Part shown: positions 26,184-36,098 of the stretch, one piece after another
Position numbering within the stretch: position 1 is the first letter of the stretch
Layout: each line of letters starts with the position of its first letter
Source of the DNA: Azospirillum oryzae
GTDB taxonomy: Bacteria > Pseudomonadota > Alphaproteobacteria > Azospirillales > Azospirillaceae
Reading direction: 5' to 3'
Assembly (NCBI RefSeq): GCF_900177515.1
Contig: NZ_FXAK01000008.1
Span: 173,501-237,500, forward strand
DNA length: 64,000 nt
Program-made: the position numbers and the translations under genes
Notes under the pieces: model-generated
What the model was told of the DNA's origin: nothing
Databases searched by the model: none
What the model saw: the letters and a program-made list of their open reading frames with translations, nothing else

Positions 26184-26603
26184 TCAGCTGCGCAGCAGGT
26201 CGACGACGCGGTTCATCATCGCGCGCGACTGTTCGATGACGTTCATGCTGGCCTCGAAGGCGCGGCCGGCCTCGCGCATGTCCATCATCTCGATCAGCGG
26301 CTGGACGTTGGGTTTCTTGACATAGCCCTTGTCGTCGGCCGCCGGGTGCGAGGGGTCGTAGGCGAGCTGGAAGTCGCTGCGGTCGCGGCCGATCTGCTTG
26401 ACCTGCACCAGCTCCGCGCCCACCCCGCGGTCCATCACGCTGTCGAAGGACACCGTCTTGCGGCGGTAGGGGTCGCCGCCCTTGGCAGTGGCGGTGCTGT
26501 CGGCGTTGGCGAGGTTTTCCGCCACCACGCGCAGGCGGGTCGATTGCGCCTGAAGCCCGGCGCCGGCGATCTTCAGCGTGGCGCCGAGGACATCGTTCAT
26601 CAT
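26184..26603 (-). CDS. flgC: Flagellar proximal rod protein FlgC
   Basis: Protein of 139 residues with the rod-protein N-terminus (KIAGAGLQAQSTRLRVVAEN then LANAD) and the C-terminal motif PNVQPLIEMMDMREAGRAFE. The start is the first of two tandem ATGs at 26603. It is 23 bases after flgB and 11 bases before fliE. Confidence 0.95.
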   Translation of the reverse strand: MMNDVLGATLKIAGAGLQAQSTRLRVVAENLANADSTATAKGGDPYRRKTVSFDSVMDRGVGAELVQVKQIGRDRSDFQLAYDPSHPAADDKGYVKKPNVQPLIEMMDMREAGRAFEASMNVIEQSRAMMNRVVDLLRS

Positions 26604-26626
26604 GGGTCGTCTCCGTCCTAAGCTCG

Positions 26627-27019
26627 TCAGCCGTTTCTCCAGGCCATGCGCAGCATCTGCACATTGCGCTGGAACAGGCTGGTGGTCAGCGCGAAGGCGT
26701 CGCGGGTCTCGCTGCCCTTGATCATCTCCTGCTCCAGCGACACCGCATTGCCGCTGGGGGTCGATTCCCACAGGCCCGCCTTGCCTTCCTCGCGGTAGGG
26801 CGTGGTGGTGCGGGTGCTTGCCAGATGCAGGGCGGAGGTTCGGGCGGTCTCCACCGGGCGGATGCCCTCCATGACGCTGTCGAAGGATTTCAGGTCGCGC
26901 GCCTGGTAGTCGGGCGTGTTGGCGTTCACGACATTCTCGGCGATCAGCTTCTGCCGCTGCGCCAGATAGTCTAGGCGCGTGCCGGCAAGCTGGAAGAAAC
27001 CGATTTTACTCAAATCCAT
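26627..27019 (-). CDS. flgB: Flagellar proximal rod protein FlgB
   Basis: Protein of 130 residues with the FlgB signature RQKLIAENVVNANTPDYQARDL and a C-terminal helix (AFALTTSLFQRNVQMLRMAW). It is the first gene of flgB-flgC-fliE-fliQ-transglycosylase, transcribed divergently from fliI. A symmetric promoter motif lies between them. Confidence 0.95.
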   Translation of the reverse strand: MDLSKIGFFQLAGTRLDYLAQRQKLIAENVVNANTPDYQARDLKSFDSVMEGIRPVETARTSALHLASTRTTTPYREEGKAGLWESTPSGNAVSLEQEMIKGSETRDAFALTTSLFQRNVQMLRMAWRNG

Positions 27020-27061
27020 TGCGACCTCGTTCCATCACATCTCACCGGAACACAAGGCAGG

Positions 27062-27111
27062 ACGATGATCCCGCCCGTTTAAAACCGGATTTAAATTCGC
27101 TGCTCTAGGCT
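27062..27111. promoter_or_regulatory. Bidirectional CtrA-box-like promoter of flgB and fliI
   Basis: Two TTTAAA boxes (27078-27083 and 27090-27095) separated by 6 nt are nearly palindromic. Rightwards, 10 nt after the second box is TAGGCT (27106-27111), towards fliI. Leftwards, 10 nt after the first box is CATCGT (27067-27062), towards flgB. One element can thus serve both units. Confidence 0.65.
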
Positions 27112-27145
27112 GTCTGGCATTGATGGTCATGATGGAGACGCCACC

Positions 27146-28489
27146 ATGCCGGCACTCGCCACCCTGGCGGCGGAACTCGACCGGTTGCCGACGCGCCAAT
27201 GGCGCGGGGAAGTCCGCTCCGCCGCCGGCATGACGCTGGAGGTCGACGGGCTGCAGCGCGTGCTGTCGGTCGGCGACAAATGCCATGCGGAGACGCTGCG
27301 CGGAGGGCGCGTGCTGTGCGAGACCATCGGGTTCCGCAACGGGCGCTCGCTGCTGATGGCCTTCGACACTCTCGACGGCGTGGCGGAGGGCTGCGCCGCG
27401 GTCACCGACGACACCGCCTTCATGCTGCGGCCAGGTCCCGGCTGGCTCGGCCGGGTGGTGAATGCGCTGGGCGAGCCGATCGATGGCAAAGGCCCCTTGC
27501 ACAATGGCGAGCATCCGCGGAGCCTGCGCCAGCCGCCGCCGGCCGCCTGCGCCCGGCGGCGCGTGGGGACGCGTTTGGACAGCGGCATCCGGGTGATCGA
27601 CAGCTTCGTGCCGCTCTGCCGCGGGCAGCGGCTGGGCGTCTTCGCCGGGTCGGGCGTCGGCAAATCGACCCTGCTGGCGATGGTCGCCCGCCATGCCGAG
27701 GCCGACGCCATCGTCATCGGCCTGATCGGCGAACGCGGGCGCGAGGTGCGCGAATTCATCCAGGACGATCTGGGACCGGAGGGGCTGGCGCGCTCCGTCG
27801 TCATCGTCGCCACGTCGGACGAGCCGCCGCTGATGCGCCGTCAGGCCGCGCTGCTGACCATGACAGTGGCCGAGGAGTTGCGGGATCAGGGCAAGCATGT
27901 GCTGTGCCTGATGGACAGCGTCACCCGCTTCGCCATGGCCCAGCGCGAGATCGGGCTGGCCGCGGGAGAGCCGCCGACCGCCAAGAGCTATCCGCCCAGC
28001 GTCTTCGCCGAGCTGCCGCGCCTGCTGGAACGCGCGGGGCCGGGGCCGGAAGGGAGTGGTGAGGGCGACATCACCGCCATCTTCACCGTTCTGGTCGATG
28101 GCGATGACCATGACGAACCGATTGCCGATGCGGTGCGCGGCATCCTCGACGGGCATCTGGTGCTGGATCGCAAAATCGCCGAGCAAGGGCGCTATCCCGC
28201 CGTCAATCTGCTGCGCAGCGTGTCGCGCACCCTGCCCGGCTGCCATGACGCGCGGGAGAACCGCATCGTCGGCCGCGCCCGCGCGCTGGCCGCCACCTAT
28301 GACGGCATGAAGGAGATGATCCGGCTCGGCGCCTACAAGCGCGGCACCGATCCGGAGACCGACGCCGCCATCGACCTGCACCCCCGGCTGGAGGAGTTCC
28401 TGCGCCAGGGCAAGGACGATCCCTCGCCATCCGCCGAGAGCTTCGCGCGGCTGGACGCGCTGCTCGCCGCCATCGGAGACCAGGCATGA
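27146..28489 (+). CDS. fliI: Flagellum-specific ATPase FliI
   Basis: Protein of 447 residues. The Walker A loop is GSGVGKST, with LGVFAGSGVGKSTLLAMVAR and GLIGERGREVREF around it. Walker B is VLCLMDSVTRFAMAQREIGL, and the family motif PPTAKSYPPSVFAELPRLLER is present. It energises release of export substrates from chaperones at the membrane base. It is the first gene on the plus strand after the bidirectional promoter, and its stop overlaps the next start (ATGA). Confidence 0.97.
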   Translation: MPALATLAAELDRLPTRQWRGEVRSAAGMTLEVDGLQRVLSVGDKCHAETLRGGRVLCETIGFRNGRSLLMAFDTLDGVAEGCAAVTDDTAFMLRPGPGWLGRVVNALGEPIDGKGPLHNGEHPRSLRQPPPAACARRRVGTRLDSGIRVIDSFVPLCRGQRLGVFAGSGVGKSTLLAMVARHAEADAIVIGLIGERGREVREFIQDDLGPEGLARSVVIVATSDEPPLMRRQAALLTMTVAEELRDQGKHVLCLMDSVTRFAMAQREIGLAAGEPPTAKSYPPSVFAELPRLLERAGPGPEGSGEGDITAIFTVLVDGDDHDEPIADAVRGILDGHLVLDRKIAEQGRYPAVNLLRSVSRTLPGCHDARENRIVGRARALAATYDGMKEMIRLGAYKRGTDPETDAAIDLHPRLEEFLRQGKDDPSPSAESFARLDALLAAIGDQA

Positions 28490-29076
28490 GCGTGAATACG
28501 AGACTGGCCGCCCAGGCCGTCAGCCCGCCGACGGCACAGCGCAAGCCCAATGAGCCGGAGGAAACGCTGGCCGACAGGATGAGCGTCGGGTTCGACGACC
28601 TGCTCGACGTGGTCAACCCGCTCCAGCAATTGCCGGTGGTGTCGTCGGTCTATCGCGAGGCGACGGGGGAAAGCATCTCGATCCCGGCGCGGCTGGCCGG
28701 CGGCTTCCTGTTCGGCGGCCTGCCCGGCCTGATCGGCAGCGCCGCGATGGTGGCCTTCGAGGAGGTCACAGGCGACAGCGTGCTGGGCCATATCGGCAGC
28801 CTGCTGGAGGATGGGACGGAGACGGCGGCGGAGGGTGCGCCGGCCGGGACGCTGCCCTGGATGAGCGGCGGCGGGGATGGCGCGGATTCCGCCCTGCCCT
28901 CCCCCCAGTCGCTGGCGGAGGCTTTGCGGCGCAAATCCGATCCGCCCGCGGAGACGGCGGGGAGCGCCGCCGCACCGGCGGGTGAGCAGCCGGCGCCGCA
29001 ACTGCTGGCGAAGCTCTACAGCATGGAGGCTACGGCCAAGGCCGGTGCGCCGGGGGTGGTGCGCAAGACGGGGTGA
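28486..29076 (+). CDS. Unknown 196-aa protein in the fliJ position
   Basis: The start overlaps the fliI stop (ATGA), so expression is coupled to the export ATPase. Residues 33-100 form the conserved-looking part: FDDLLDVVNPLQQLPVVSSV, YREATGESIS, then a Gly-rich hydrophobic segment (GGFLFGGLPGLIGSAAMVAF). The rest is Ala/Pro/Gly-rich and low complexity. FliJ normally follows fliI, but this protein lacks the long coiled coil of FliJ, so it is not an obvious homologue. I recall similar proteins beside alphaproteobacterial flagellar genes but know no function. Confidence 0.6.
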   Translation: MSVNTRLAAQAVSPPTAQRKPNEPEETLADRMSVGFDDLLDVVNPLQQLPVVSSVYREATGESISIPARLAGGFLFGGLPGLIGSAAMVAFEEVTGDSVLGHIGSLLEDGTETAAEGAPAGTLPWMSGGGDGADSALPSPQSLAEALRRKSDPPAETAGSAAAPAGEQPAPQLLAKLYSMEATAKAGAPGVVRKTG

Positions 29077-29189
29077 CCAACCCGCGCTTGCACGGCACCG
29101 CCGGGCACGGTTCAATGATCCGGAGCCGGGATGCATGACGAGCGGGCGGTCGGGCAGTGGACGGAAGTGATCTGGACGGAAGCAATCGC

Positions 29190-29564
29190 ATGGGTAAGGG
29201 ACGGCGGCGGCTGTGGCTCCTGGTCGGCCATGGCGCGGTCGGTCTGGCCACCGCCGGGGCGTTCCTGCCCATCCTGCCGACCGTCCCTTTCCTGCTGGTC
29301 GCCGGCTGGGCCTATGCCCGCGGCAATCCCGAACTGCGGGAGCGGATGCGCAACGACCCGCGGTTCGGCCATTCCGTGCGCGAGTGGCAGGACCGCGGCG
29401 CCATTCCGGTGAAGGCGAAGGTCATGGCGGTCGGCGGGATGTCGTCCAGCTTCGCCGTGCTCGCCCTGTCGTCGCCCGGATACCCGGTGCTCGCCGGCAC
29501 CGGGTTGGCCATGGCGGCCGTGGCCGTGTATGTGGTGTCGCGTCCGCCCCCGTCGGACAGATAG
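29190..29564 (+). CDS. DUF454 (YbaN-like) membrane protein
   Basis: Protein of about 124 residues. It has the DUF454 pattern: a first helix with TAGAFLPILPTVPFLLVAGWA, then RGNPELRERMRNDPRFGHSV, the basic segment REWQDRGAIPVKAKVMAV, and two further helices. Function of the family is unknown. The start at 29190 follows GGACGGA; a GTG at 29157 would add 11 residues. It ends 7 bases before the convergent BCCT transporter. Confidence 0.75.
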   Translation: MGKGRRRLWLLVGHGAVGLATAGAFLPILPTVPFLLVAGWAYARGNPELRERMRNDPRFGHSVREWQDRGAIPVKAKVMAVGGMSSSFAVLALSSPGYPVLAGTGLAMAAVAVYVVSRPPPSDR

Positions 29565-29571
29565 GCCTCTC

Positions 29572-31587
<2,016 letters not shown>

Positions 31588-31780
31588 GTTGGCACTCCGA
31601 AACAGACCCGCCCAAGCGCAAGCGTGTCGAGACGCTGACAGCACAACGACCCGGGTGAGTGAATGTTGCGAGCCCGCCAGGAAAAGCCAGTGATCGGCAT
31701 CCTTGCGCAAACTGCTCGCATCGCGCGAATCACGTGTCCGCACAAATCGAAGCGCGGGATCATACATATTTCACGGGTTC

Positions 31781-31797
31781 GGTCAAACATCTTGACC
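31781..31797. promoter_or_regulatory. Operator-like dyad upstream of the BCCT transporter
   Basis: GGTCAA (31781-31786), 5 nt, TTGACC (31792-31797) is a perfect 6-bp inverted repeat about 195 bases before the BCCT start. It could be a regulator site, or a -35 TTGACC by itself. No regulator gene is adjacent. Confidence 0.4.
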
Positions 31798-31830
31798 TGA
31801 TCCATGAGGCCTTATGGCACCGATGCTCTT

Positions 31831-31880
31831 TCAATACCTGCCATCCTTCTTCTTTTCCCTATTGTAATATGAGGTATTGA
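31831..31880. repeat. 9-bp inverted repeat with 32-nt spacer
   Basis: TCAATACCT (31831-31839) is exactly reverse-complementary to AGGTATTGA (31872-31880). The spacer is pyrimidine-rich (CTTCTTCTTTTCCC) and AT-rich. It could be a looped operator or an RNA stem; no function is assigned. Confidence 0.45.
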
Positions 31881-31971
31881 ATAGGAACTTCTGCAGACCC
31901 GCGCCGCCTGTTCCAGTGCCCTCCCAATCAATACAGAATTTTCCATTTTCCGATCCACGCCGCGGACAAAG

Positions 31972-32000
31972 AAAAAGGGCCGCCGTTTCCGGCAGCCCTT
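31972..32000 (-). terminator. Intrinsic terminator of hflX
   Basis: On the minus strand, AAGGGCTGCCG-GAAA-CGGCGGCCCTT followed by TTTC forms an 11-bp stem with one G-U pair and a GAAA tetraloop. It begins 25 bases after the hflX stop. This is a textbook Rho-independent terminator. Confidence 0.85.
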
Positions 32001-32024
32001 TCCCTTCCGTCCTCAATCCGCCGG

Positions 32025-33371
32025 TCAGGCGGCGACGCGGTCCTGCCCCGGATGAGCCATGCGGGCCAGCGTCGCCGGCTCGATGGCCACCCGCAGATGG
32101 GCGTGGCTGTCGTCGTCGCTGCGGTGGACCACCTCGCCATGGGCGTAGAGCCAGGCGAGAGTCGCGCCGTCGCCATGCGCGACATCCAGTTCCACCAGCT
32201 CGCGGCCGGCGGTCATCCGGTCGTCGAGGATGCGGAACAGCGTGTCCAACCGCCCGCCGGTGGCGGCGGACACCGCACAGGCGTTGCCGGCCCGTTCGGT
32301 GCGGGCGAGCACGGCGTCAAGCTCCGCCCCGTCCAGCAGGTCGATCTTGTTGGCGACCTCGACCACGCGCGGATCGCGCTCCGGATCGATGCCGAGATCG
32401 GTCAGGATCGCCTCCACGTCGGCCTTCTGGGCCTCGGTGTCGGGATGGGCGATGTCGCGGACATGCAGGATGATGTCGGCAGACTGCACCTCCTCCAGCG
32501 TGGCGCGGAAGGCCGCGACCAGATGGGTCGGCAGGTCGGAGATGAAACCGACCGTGTCGGACAGGATCACCTTGCGGCCCGACGGCAGCACCACCTGACG
32601 CATGGTCGGGTCGAGCGTGGCGAACAGCAGGTTCCTGGCGAACACGTCGGCGCCGGCCATCCGGTTGAACAGGGTGGACTTGCCGGCGTTGGTGTAGCCG
32701 ACCAGCGCCACCACCGGGTAGGGCACCTTGGCGCGCGCCTTGCGGTGCAGGCCGCGGGTGCGGCGGACGTCGTCCAGTTCCCGCTTGATCTTGACGATGC
32801 GATTGCCGATCAGGCGGCGGTCAAGCTCCAGCTGCGATTCACCGGGGCCGCCGAGGAAGCCGAAGCCGCCGCGCTGGCGTTCCAGGTGGGTCCAGGACCG
32901 CACCAGCCGCGATTTCTGGTAGCTCAGCGACGCCAGTTCGACCTGAAGCTGGCCTTCATGGGTGCGGGCGCGGGCGCCGAAGATCTCCAGGATCAGGCCG
33001 GTGCGGTCGATGACCTTGGCGCCGAACGCCTTTTCCAGGTTGCGCTGCTGCACCGGGGTCAGCGCATGATCGACGATGACGAGGTCGATGGCCTCACCCG
33101 CCTCATGCGCGTCTTCGATCAGCTTGGCATACTGCTCGATGGCGCCGCCGCCCAGAAGGGTGGCCGGGCGCGGCTGGTTGACCTTGACGACCGCGGCCTG
33201 CGCCACGTCGAGGTCGATGGCCGCCGCAAGCCCGACCGCCTCGTCCAGCGAGGCCTCGGGGCTGCGGTCGGTGTCGGCCCCGCGCAGGACCGGATGGAGG
33301 ACGAGGGCGCGGCCCAATGCGGAGCGCGACGTTTCGGTGGTTTTCAAATCGGTGGTCTGATGCGTGCCCAT
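32025..33371 (-). CDS. hflX: GTPase HflX
   Basis: Protein of 448 residues. The N-terminal HflX domain has PATLLGGGAIEQYAKLI and VDHALTPVQQRNLEKAFGAK then VIDRTGLILEIFGARARTHE. The linker carries GGFGFLGGPGESQLELDRR. The G domain has G1 GYTNAGKSTLFN, G3 LSDTVGFISDLPTHLV and G4 NKID. HflX binds the 50S ribosomal subunit and splits stalled or hibernating ribosomes. In many alphaproteobacteria hflX follows hfq; here no hfq is adjacent and the gene lies within flagellar surroundings. Confidence 0.95.
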   Translation of the reverse strand: MGTHQTTDLKTTETSRSALGRALVLHPVLRGADTDRSPEASLDEAVGLAAAIDLDVAQAAVVKVNQPRPATLLGGGAIEQYAKLIEDAHEAGEAIDLVIVDHALTPVQQRNLEKAFGAKVIDRTGLILEIFGARARTHEGQLQVELASLSYQKSRLVRSWTHLERQRGGFGFLGGPGESQLELDRRLIGNRIVKIKRELDDVRRTRGLHRKARAKVPYPVVALVGYTNAGKSTLFNRMAGADVFARNLLFATLDPTMRQVVLPSGRKVILSDTVGFISDLPTHLVAAFRATLEEVQSADIILHVRDIAHPDTEAQKADVEAILTDLGIDPERDPRVVEVANKIDLLDGAELDAVLARTERAGNACAVSAATGGRLDTLFRILDDRMTAGRELVELDVAHGDGATLAWLYAHGEVVHRSDDDSHAHLRVAIEPATLARMAHPGQDRVAA

Positions 33372-33737
33372 AGGGTTCCTTTGTCCGCCCCGGCGCCGGA
33401 TGCGTGGGGCATGCGCGCATCCCTCGCGGATGCGAAGCTCGGAAATTGGGAAGAAGGGGTCCTCTCCGACCCCACCGGCGGCGCCACGGCACGGGGGAGG
33501 GTCGCGGCAGCCTGCGCGTCACGGGGTCGGAGAGGAGAGCGTCGGCACACCCGAGGCGGGAGGCCGAACCGGGGAACTTAGATCAAGGGAGGTCACCGAA
33601 GTTGCCGCGCCGGCCGGGAAAGCGGTCTCGACACGCGATACTGCACTGGGACAAGAGCGTCGCCGCCCACAGAGGGTTAGATGAGAAGATCGACGCTCAA
33701 AACAAGGGCATGGGGACGATTTTCCGGCGGTATCCCC
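33372..33737. other. Intergenic region upstream of hflX
   Basis: No gene is supported. It contains a 14-bp inverted repeat at 33460-33536, listed separately. The remaining bases show no clear promoter match to the flagellar motif and no T-tract terminator. Confidence 0.45.
33460..33536. repeat. 14-bp inverted repeat upstream of hflX
   Basis: TCCTCTCCGACCCC (33460-33473) and GGGGTCGGAGAGGA (33523-33536) are perfect reverse complements with a 49-nt GC-rich spacer. The design resembles the other intergenic palindromes (long C/T-rich arm, spacer, G/A-rich arm) but the sequence differs, so it may be a separate subfamily. Confidence 0.65.
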
Positions 33738-34892
33738 TCACCGGCCCATGCTGTTGCGCGACGCCTGTTCGATGGTCTTGATGTGGGCCAGGCCGGGCAG
33801 GATTTCCGAGCGGATGAATTCCAGCCGGCGCACCGGGCCGCCCCCGCGGGAGAAGCGGTGCTTCCACAGATTCATCTTCACCGCCAGCCCGCACAGCACG
33901 CCGCCGATGGTCAGGTGATGGGTGACGATCAGGTCGCGGATGCTGCGGAAGCTGTCCGGGTTGATGTCGCGCCAGAAATCGCGGGAGCGGTTGTCGAAGC
34001 TCTCGAAGCGGCCGGTGATGGAGGTGGCGATGTCGGTCAGATCATGGCCGATCTCGTCCAGCATGCGGCGCTGGCGGGCGTCGCGCCGGACCTCGCTGAC
34101 CTGGAACAGCTCCGCCATCCAGCCGAGGAAGCCCTGCACGTCGGGGACGATGTGGTCCAGGCAGCGCTTGAAATAGGCCAGCGACAGGAAGATGTCGGCA
34201 TATTCCTCCAGGAAGGCCGGGATCTCGTGCAAGGGGATGTCGAGCCGGTCGGCGGTCATCTGCAGCCGGCGCCGCGCCTCCTCCACGTCGGGCTGGGCGA
34301 ACAGGCGGACCAGCTCGTCCATGCTGGCGATGTCCGCCCCCTGCGCGCCATAGACATGCTCCACCAGCGGCCGGGTGAAGACGCGCATGTAGCTGGTCAG
34401 CTCCGCCCGCTTGGCGGCCGACAGGCGCAGCGCGCCCGCCTCCTCCACATCGATGTTCAGGCGGCGCAGCTCCAACCGCAGGCTGTAGACGTCGAAGCTG
34501 GCGGCCTCGCCGATCCGGACGATCTTGCGCAGGTCGCGGCGAAGCTCCGGGCCGTCGAGGCCGAAGCATTTCGACAGCTGGTCGAGGCCGATCTGGCCGC
34601 TGCCGGTCTGGGTGTCGTTGAACAGCTCCGCCACCGTCTCCAGCCGGACATTCTTGATCAGCCGCGCCCGGCGCAGCCCCGGCGTTTCCAGCGGCAGGAT
34701 CGACAGGGGCAGGATGTGCAGGGCGTCGCGCCCGTCATCCTCCGCCGCCGCCGAGGTCCCGCGCAGCTGCACGGCGGCGGCCTCGGTGGTAGCCGGCGGG
34801 CGGATGCGGTCGCGGGGCTTGCGATCTTGTAAATCGCCGGACCTGGGGTCGGGTGGACTGCGGTCCTGGGGGATGCCCGCTGGCGGCTGCAC
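33738..34892 (-). CDS. Unknown 384-aa protein of the filament module
   Basis: Soluble protein with no signal or membrane segment. An unstructured Pro/Arg-rich first 55 residues is followed by an all-helical body with many Arg/Asp/Leu heptad-like stretches (RRLQMTADRLDIPLHEI, SLAYFKRCLDHIVPDVQGFL, DEIGHDLTDIATSITGRFES) and a basic C-terminus. The start is GTG at 34892, supported by an excellent GGGAGGAG seven bases upstream. It lies 39 bases downstream of the DUF1217 gene and is likely co-transcribed with the FlaG-like, flbT and flaF genes. A flagellar role is inferred from position only. Confidence 0.6.
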   Translation of the reverse strand: MQPPAGIPQDRSPPDPRSGDLQDRKPRDRIRPPATTEAAAVQLRGTSAAAEDDGRDALHILPLSILPLETPGLRRARLIKNVRLETVAELFNDTQTGSGQIGLDQLSKCFGLDGPELRRDLRKIVRIGEAASFDVYSLRLELRRLNIDVEEAGALRLSAAKRAELTSYMRVFTRPLVEHVYGAQGADIASMDELVRLFAQPDVEEARRRLQMTADRLDIPLHEIPAFLEEYADIFLSLAYFKRCLDHIVPDVQGFLGWMAELFQVSEVRRDARQRRMLDEIGHDLTDIATSITGRFESFDNRSRDFWRDINPDSFRSIRDLIVTHHLTIGGVLCGLAVKMNLWKHRFSRGGGPVRRLEFIRSEILPGLAHIKTIEQASRNSMGR

Positions 34893-34931
34893 GGCTGGAC
34901 TCCTCCCGCTCGGCCGAGCCCCGCGGCCCTG

Positions 34932-35723
34932 TCAGAAGCGCGGGAAGCTCATCAGCGTCATGGTGATGGACGGATCGATGGAGATGACCGAGGCGCGGCC
35001 ATTGCGGGAGATCGGGCCGATCGACGGCATGGCGGCGGTCGCAGTGGCGCCGCCATTCTGCATGTCGTACATCGCGGCGAAGCGGTCGAGGAACTTGGCG
35101 ACCTTCGCCGGGTTCTTCAGGTCGGCGACGTCCATGCGCTTTTCCAGCAGCGCCTTCTGCTTGTCGACATCCAGCAGCGCCGTCTGGTCGGGCAGGCCCA
35201 GCGTGGTGTAGACCACCTTGCGCAGGGCGTTGTCGGCCATCACCTGATACCAGTTGGAGATGTTGGACGACCGCCGCTGGAAATAGAGGCCGAGGCGCAC
35301 CGCCGGGTTCCTGTCCTCCGACTCCACCTCCAGCGTCACATTGACGTAGCGGTCGATGATCGCCTGGACGACGGCCGGCTGTTTCAGGTTGGCGCCGCCG
35401 CTTTCAGCGAAGCCGAGCACGGTCGCCATCTCGCGGAACTTGGTGTCGCTCATCCGGTTGGCGGTGGAATACTGGTCGCTGACCCCCTCTTCCAGCACCT
35501 TGCGGATCAGGCCGCGCGACTTCGCCTGACTGCCGAGGTCGAAGGCCTCCAGGACGAAGCGATAAAGCTTGTCGTCCTTCATGAAGTCTTCGGTGCTGGT
35601 GATCTTGCCGATGTTGTCCTGGAAATAGGTGATGGCGCGCTGCACCGCCGGGCGGCTGCGCACCGCCTGTTCGTAGCGGTCGTGGTTTTTGGTGACCACG
35701 CGCAGGTCGACCAGCGTGGTCAT
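34932..35723 (-). CDS. DUF1217 flagellar-associated protein
   Basis: Protein of 263 residues matching the DUF1217 pattern: FQDNIGKITSTEDFMKDDKL, YRFVLEAFDLGSQAKSRGLI, then YQVMADNALRKVVYTTLGLP with a C-terminal helical region. DUF1217 proteins are typical of alphaproteobacterial flagellar clusters, sometimes fused or repeated; their role is not defined. The start overlaps the stop of the FlaG-like gene (ATGA), so the two are coupled. Confidence 0.8.
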   Translation of the reverse strand: MTTLVDLRVVTKNHDRYEQAVRSRPAVQRAITYFQDNIGKITSTEDFMKDDKLYRFVLEAFDLGSQAKSRGLIRKVLEEGVSDQYSTANRMSDTKFREMATVLGFAESGGANLKQPAVVQAIIDRYVNVTLEVESEDRNPAVRLGLYFQRRSSNISNWYQVMADNALRKVVYTTLGLPDQTALLDVDKQKALLEKRMDVADLKNPAKVAKFLDRFAAMYDMQNGGATATAAMPSIGPISRNGRASVISIDPSITMTLMSFPRF

Positions 35724-36094
35724 GCCTCCACCTCCCCGGTCTTTTCACCGCTGGGCGGGATGGCGGGGTCCTCATCCGCGGCATCGGTCTCGGCGCCATA
35801 GCCGGCGGGGATACGCATGATGACCTCCCCCGTCGCGGTGTCGAGCACCTCGGTGTAGAGCCTCTGGGTATCGGGATCGAGGTTGACGCGGTAGGGCCGG
35901 GCGGCCCGCTTCGCCTCCGCCTCCGTCGCATCGGTCCTTGCGGTCCGCTCCACCACCTCGGCCGGCTTGGTCGTCTCGGCCTGGGCGGCGCGCAGACGGT
36001 CGGCCTGACGCTGGCGCGCCTCCGCGATGATGTCGGCGCTGGCGGGGGAGCGTTCGCCGGACGGTCCGGTCACGCCGGTGACGGGGGTGGGCAT
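35720..36094 (-). CDS. FlaG-like protein
   Basis: Protein of 124 residues. The segment YRVNLDPDTQRLYTEVLDTA then TGEVIMRIPAGY has the FlaG signature (a strand, D-x-[ED]-T, V-x-D-x-x-T-G-E-V-I-x-x-I-P). FlaG proteins influence filament length or flagellin export in other bacteria. The N-terminal 80 residues are charged and probably helical or disordered. The start at 36094 lies 4 bases after the flbT stop. The family call rests on the short motif. Confidence 0.6.
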   Translation of the reverse strand: MPTPVTGVTGPSGERSPASADIIAEARQRQADRLRAAQAETTKPAEVVERTARTDATEAEAKRAARPYRVNLDPDTQRLYTEVLDTATGEVIMRIPAGYGAETDAADEDPAIPPSGEKTGEVEA

Positions 36095-36098
36095 GGCG

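Larger units (their letters stand above)
31588..32024. other. Intergenic region upstream of the BCCT gene and downstream of hflX
   Basis: No gene is supported here. The middle part (about 31760-31960) is AT-richer than its surroundings. It holds two dyads and the hflX terminator, listed separately. The rest shows nothing I can name. Confidence 0.5.

Noticed and set aside
28486..29076. Annotation of this gene as fliJ because of its position after fliI
   Set aside because: The protein lacks the long two-helix coiled coil of FliJ and instead has a hydrophobic Gly-rich segment, so position alone is not enough.
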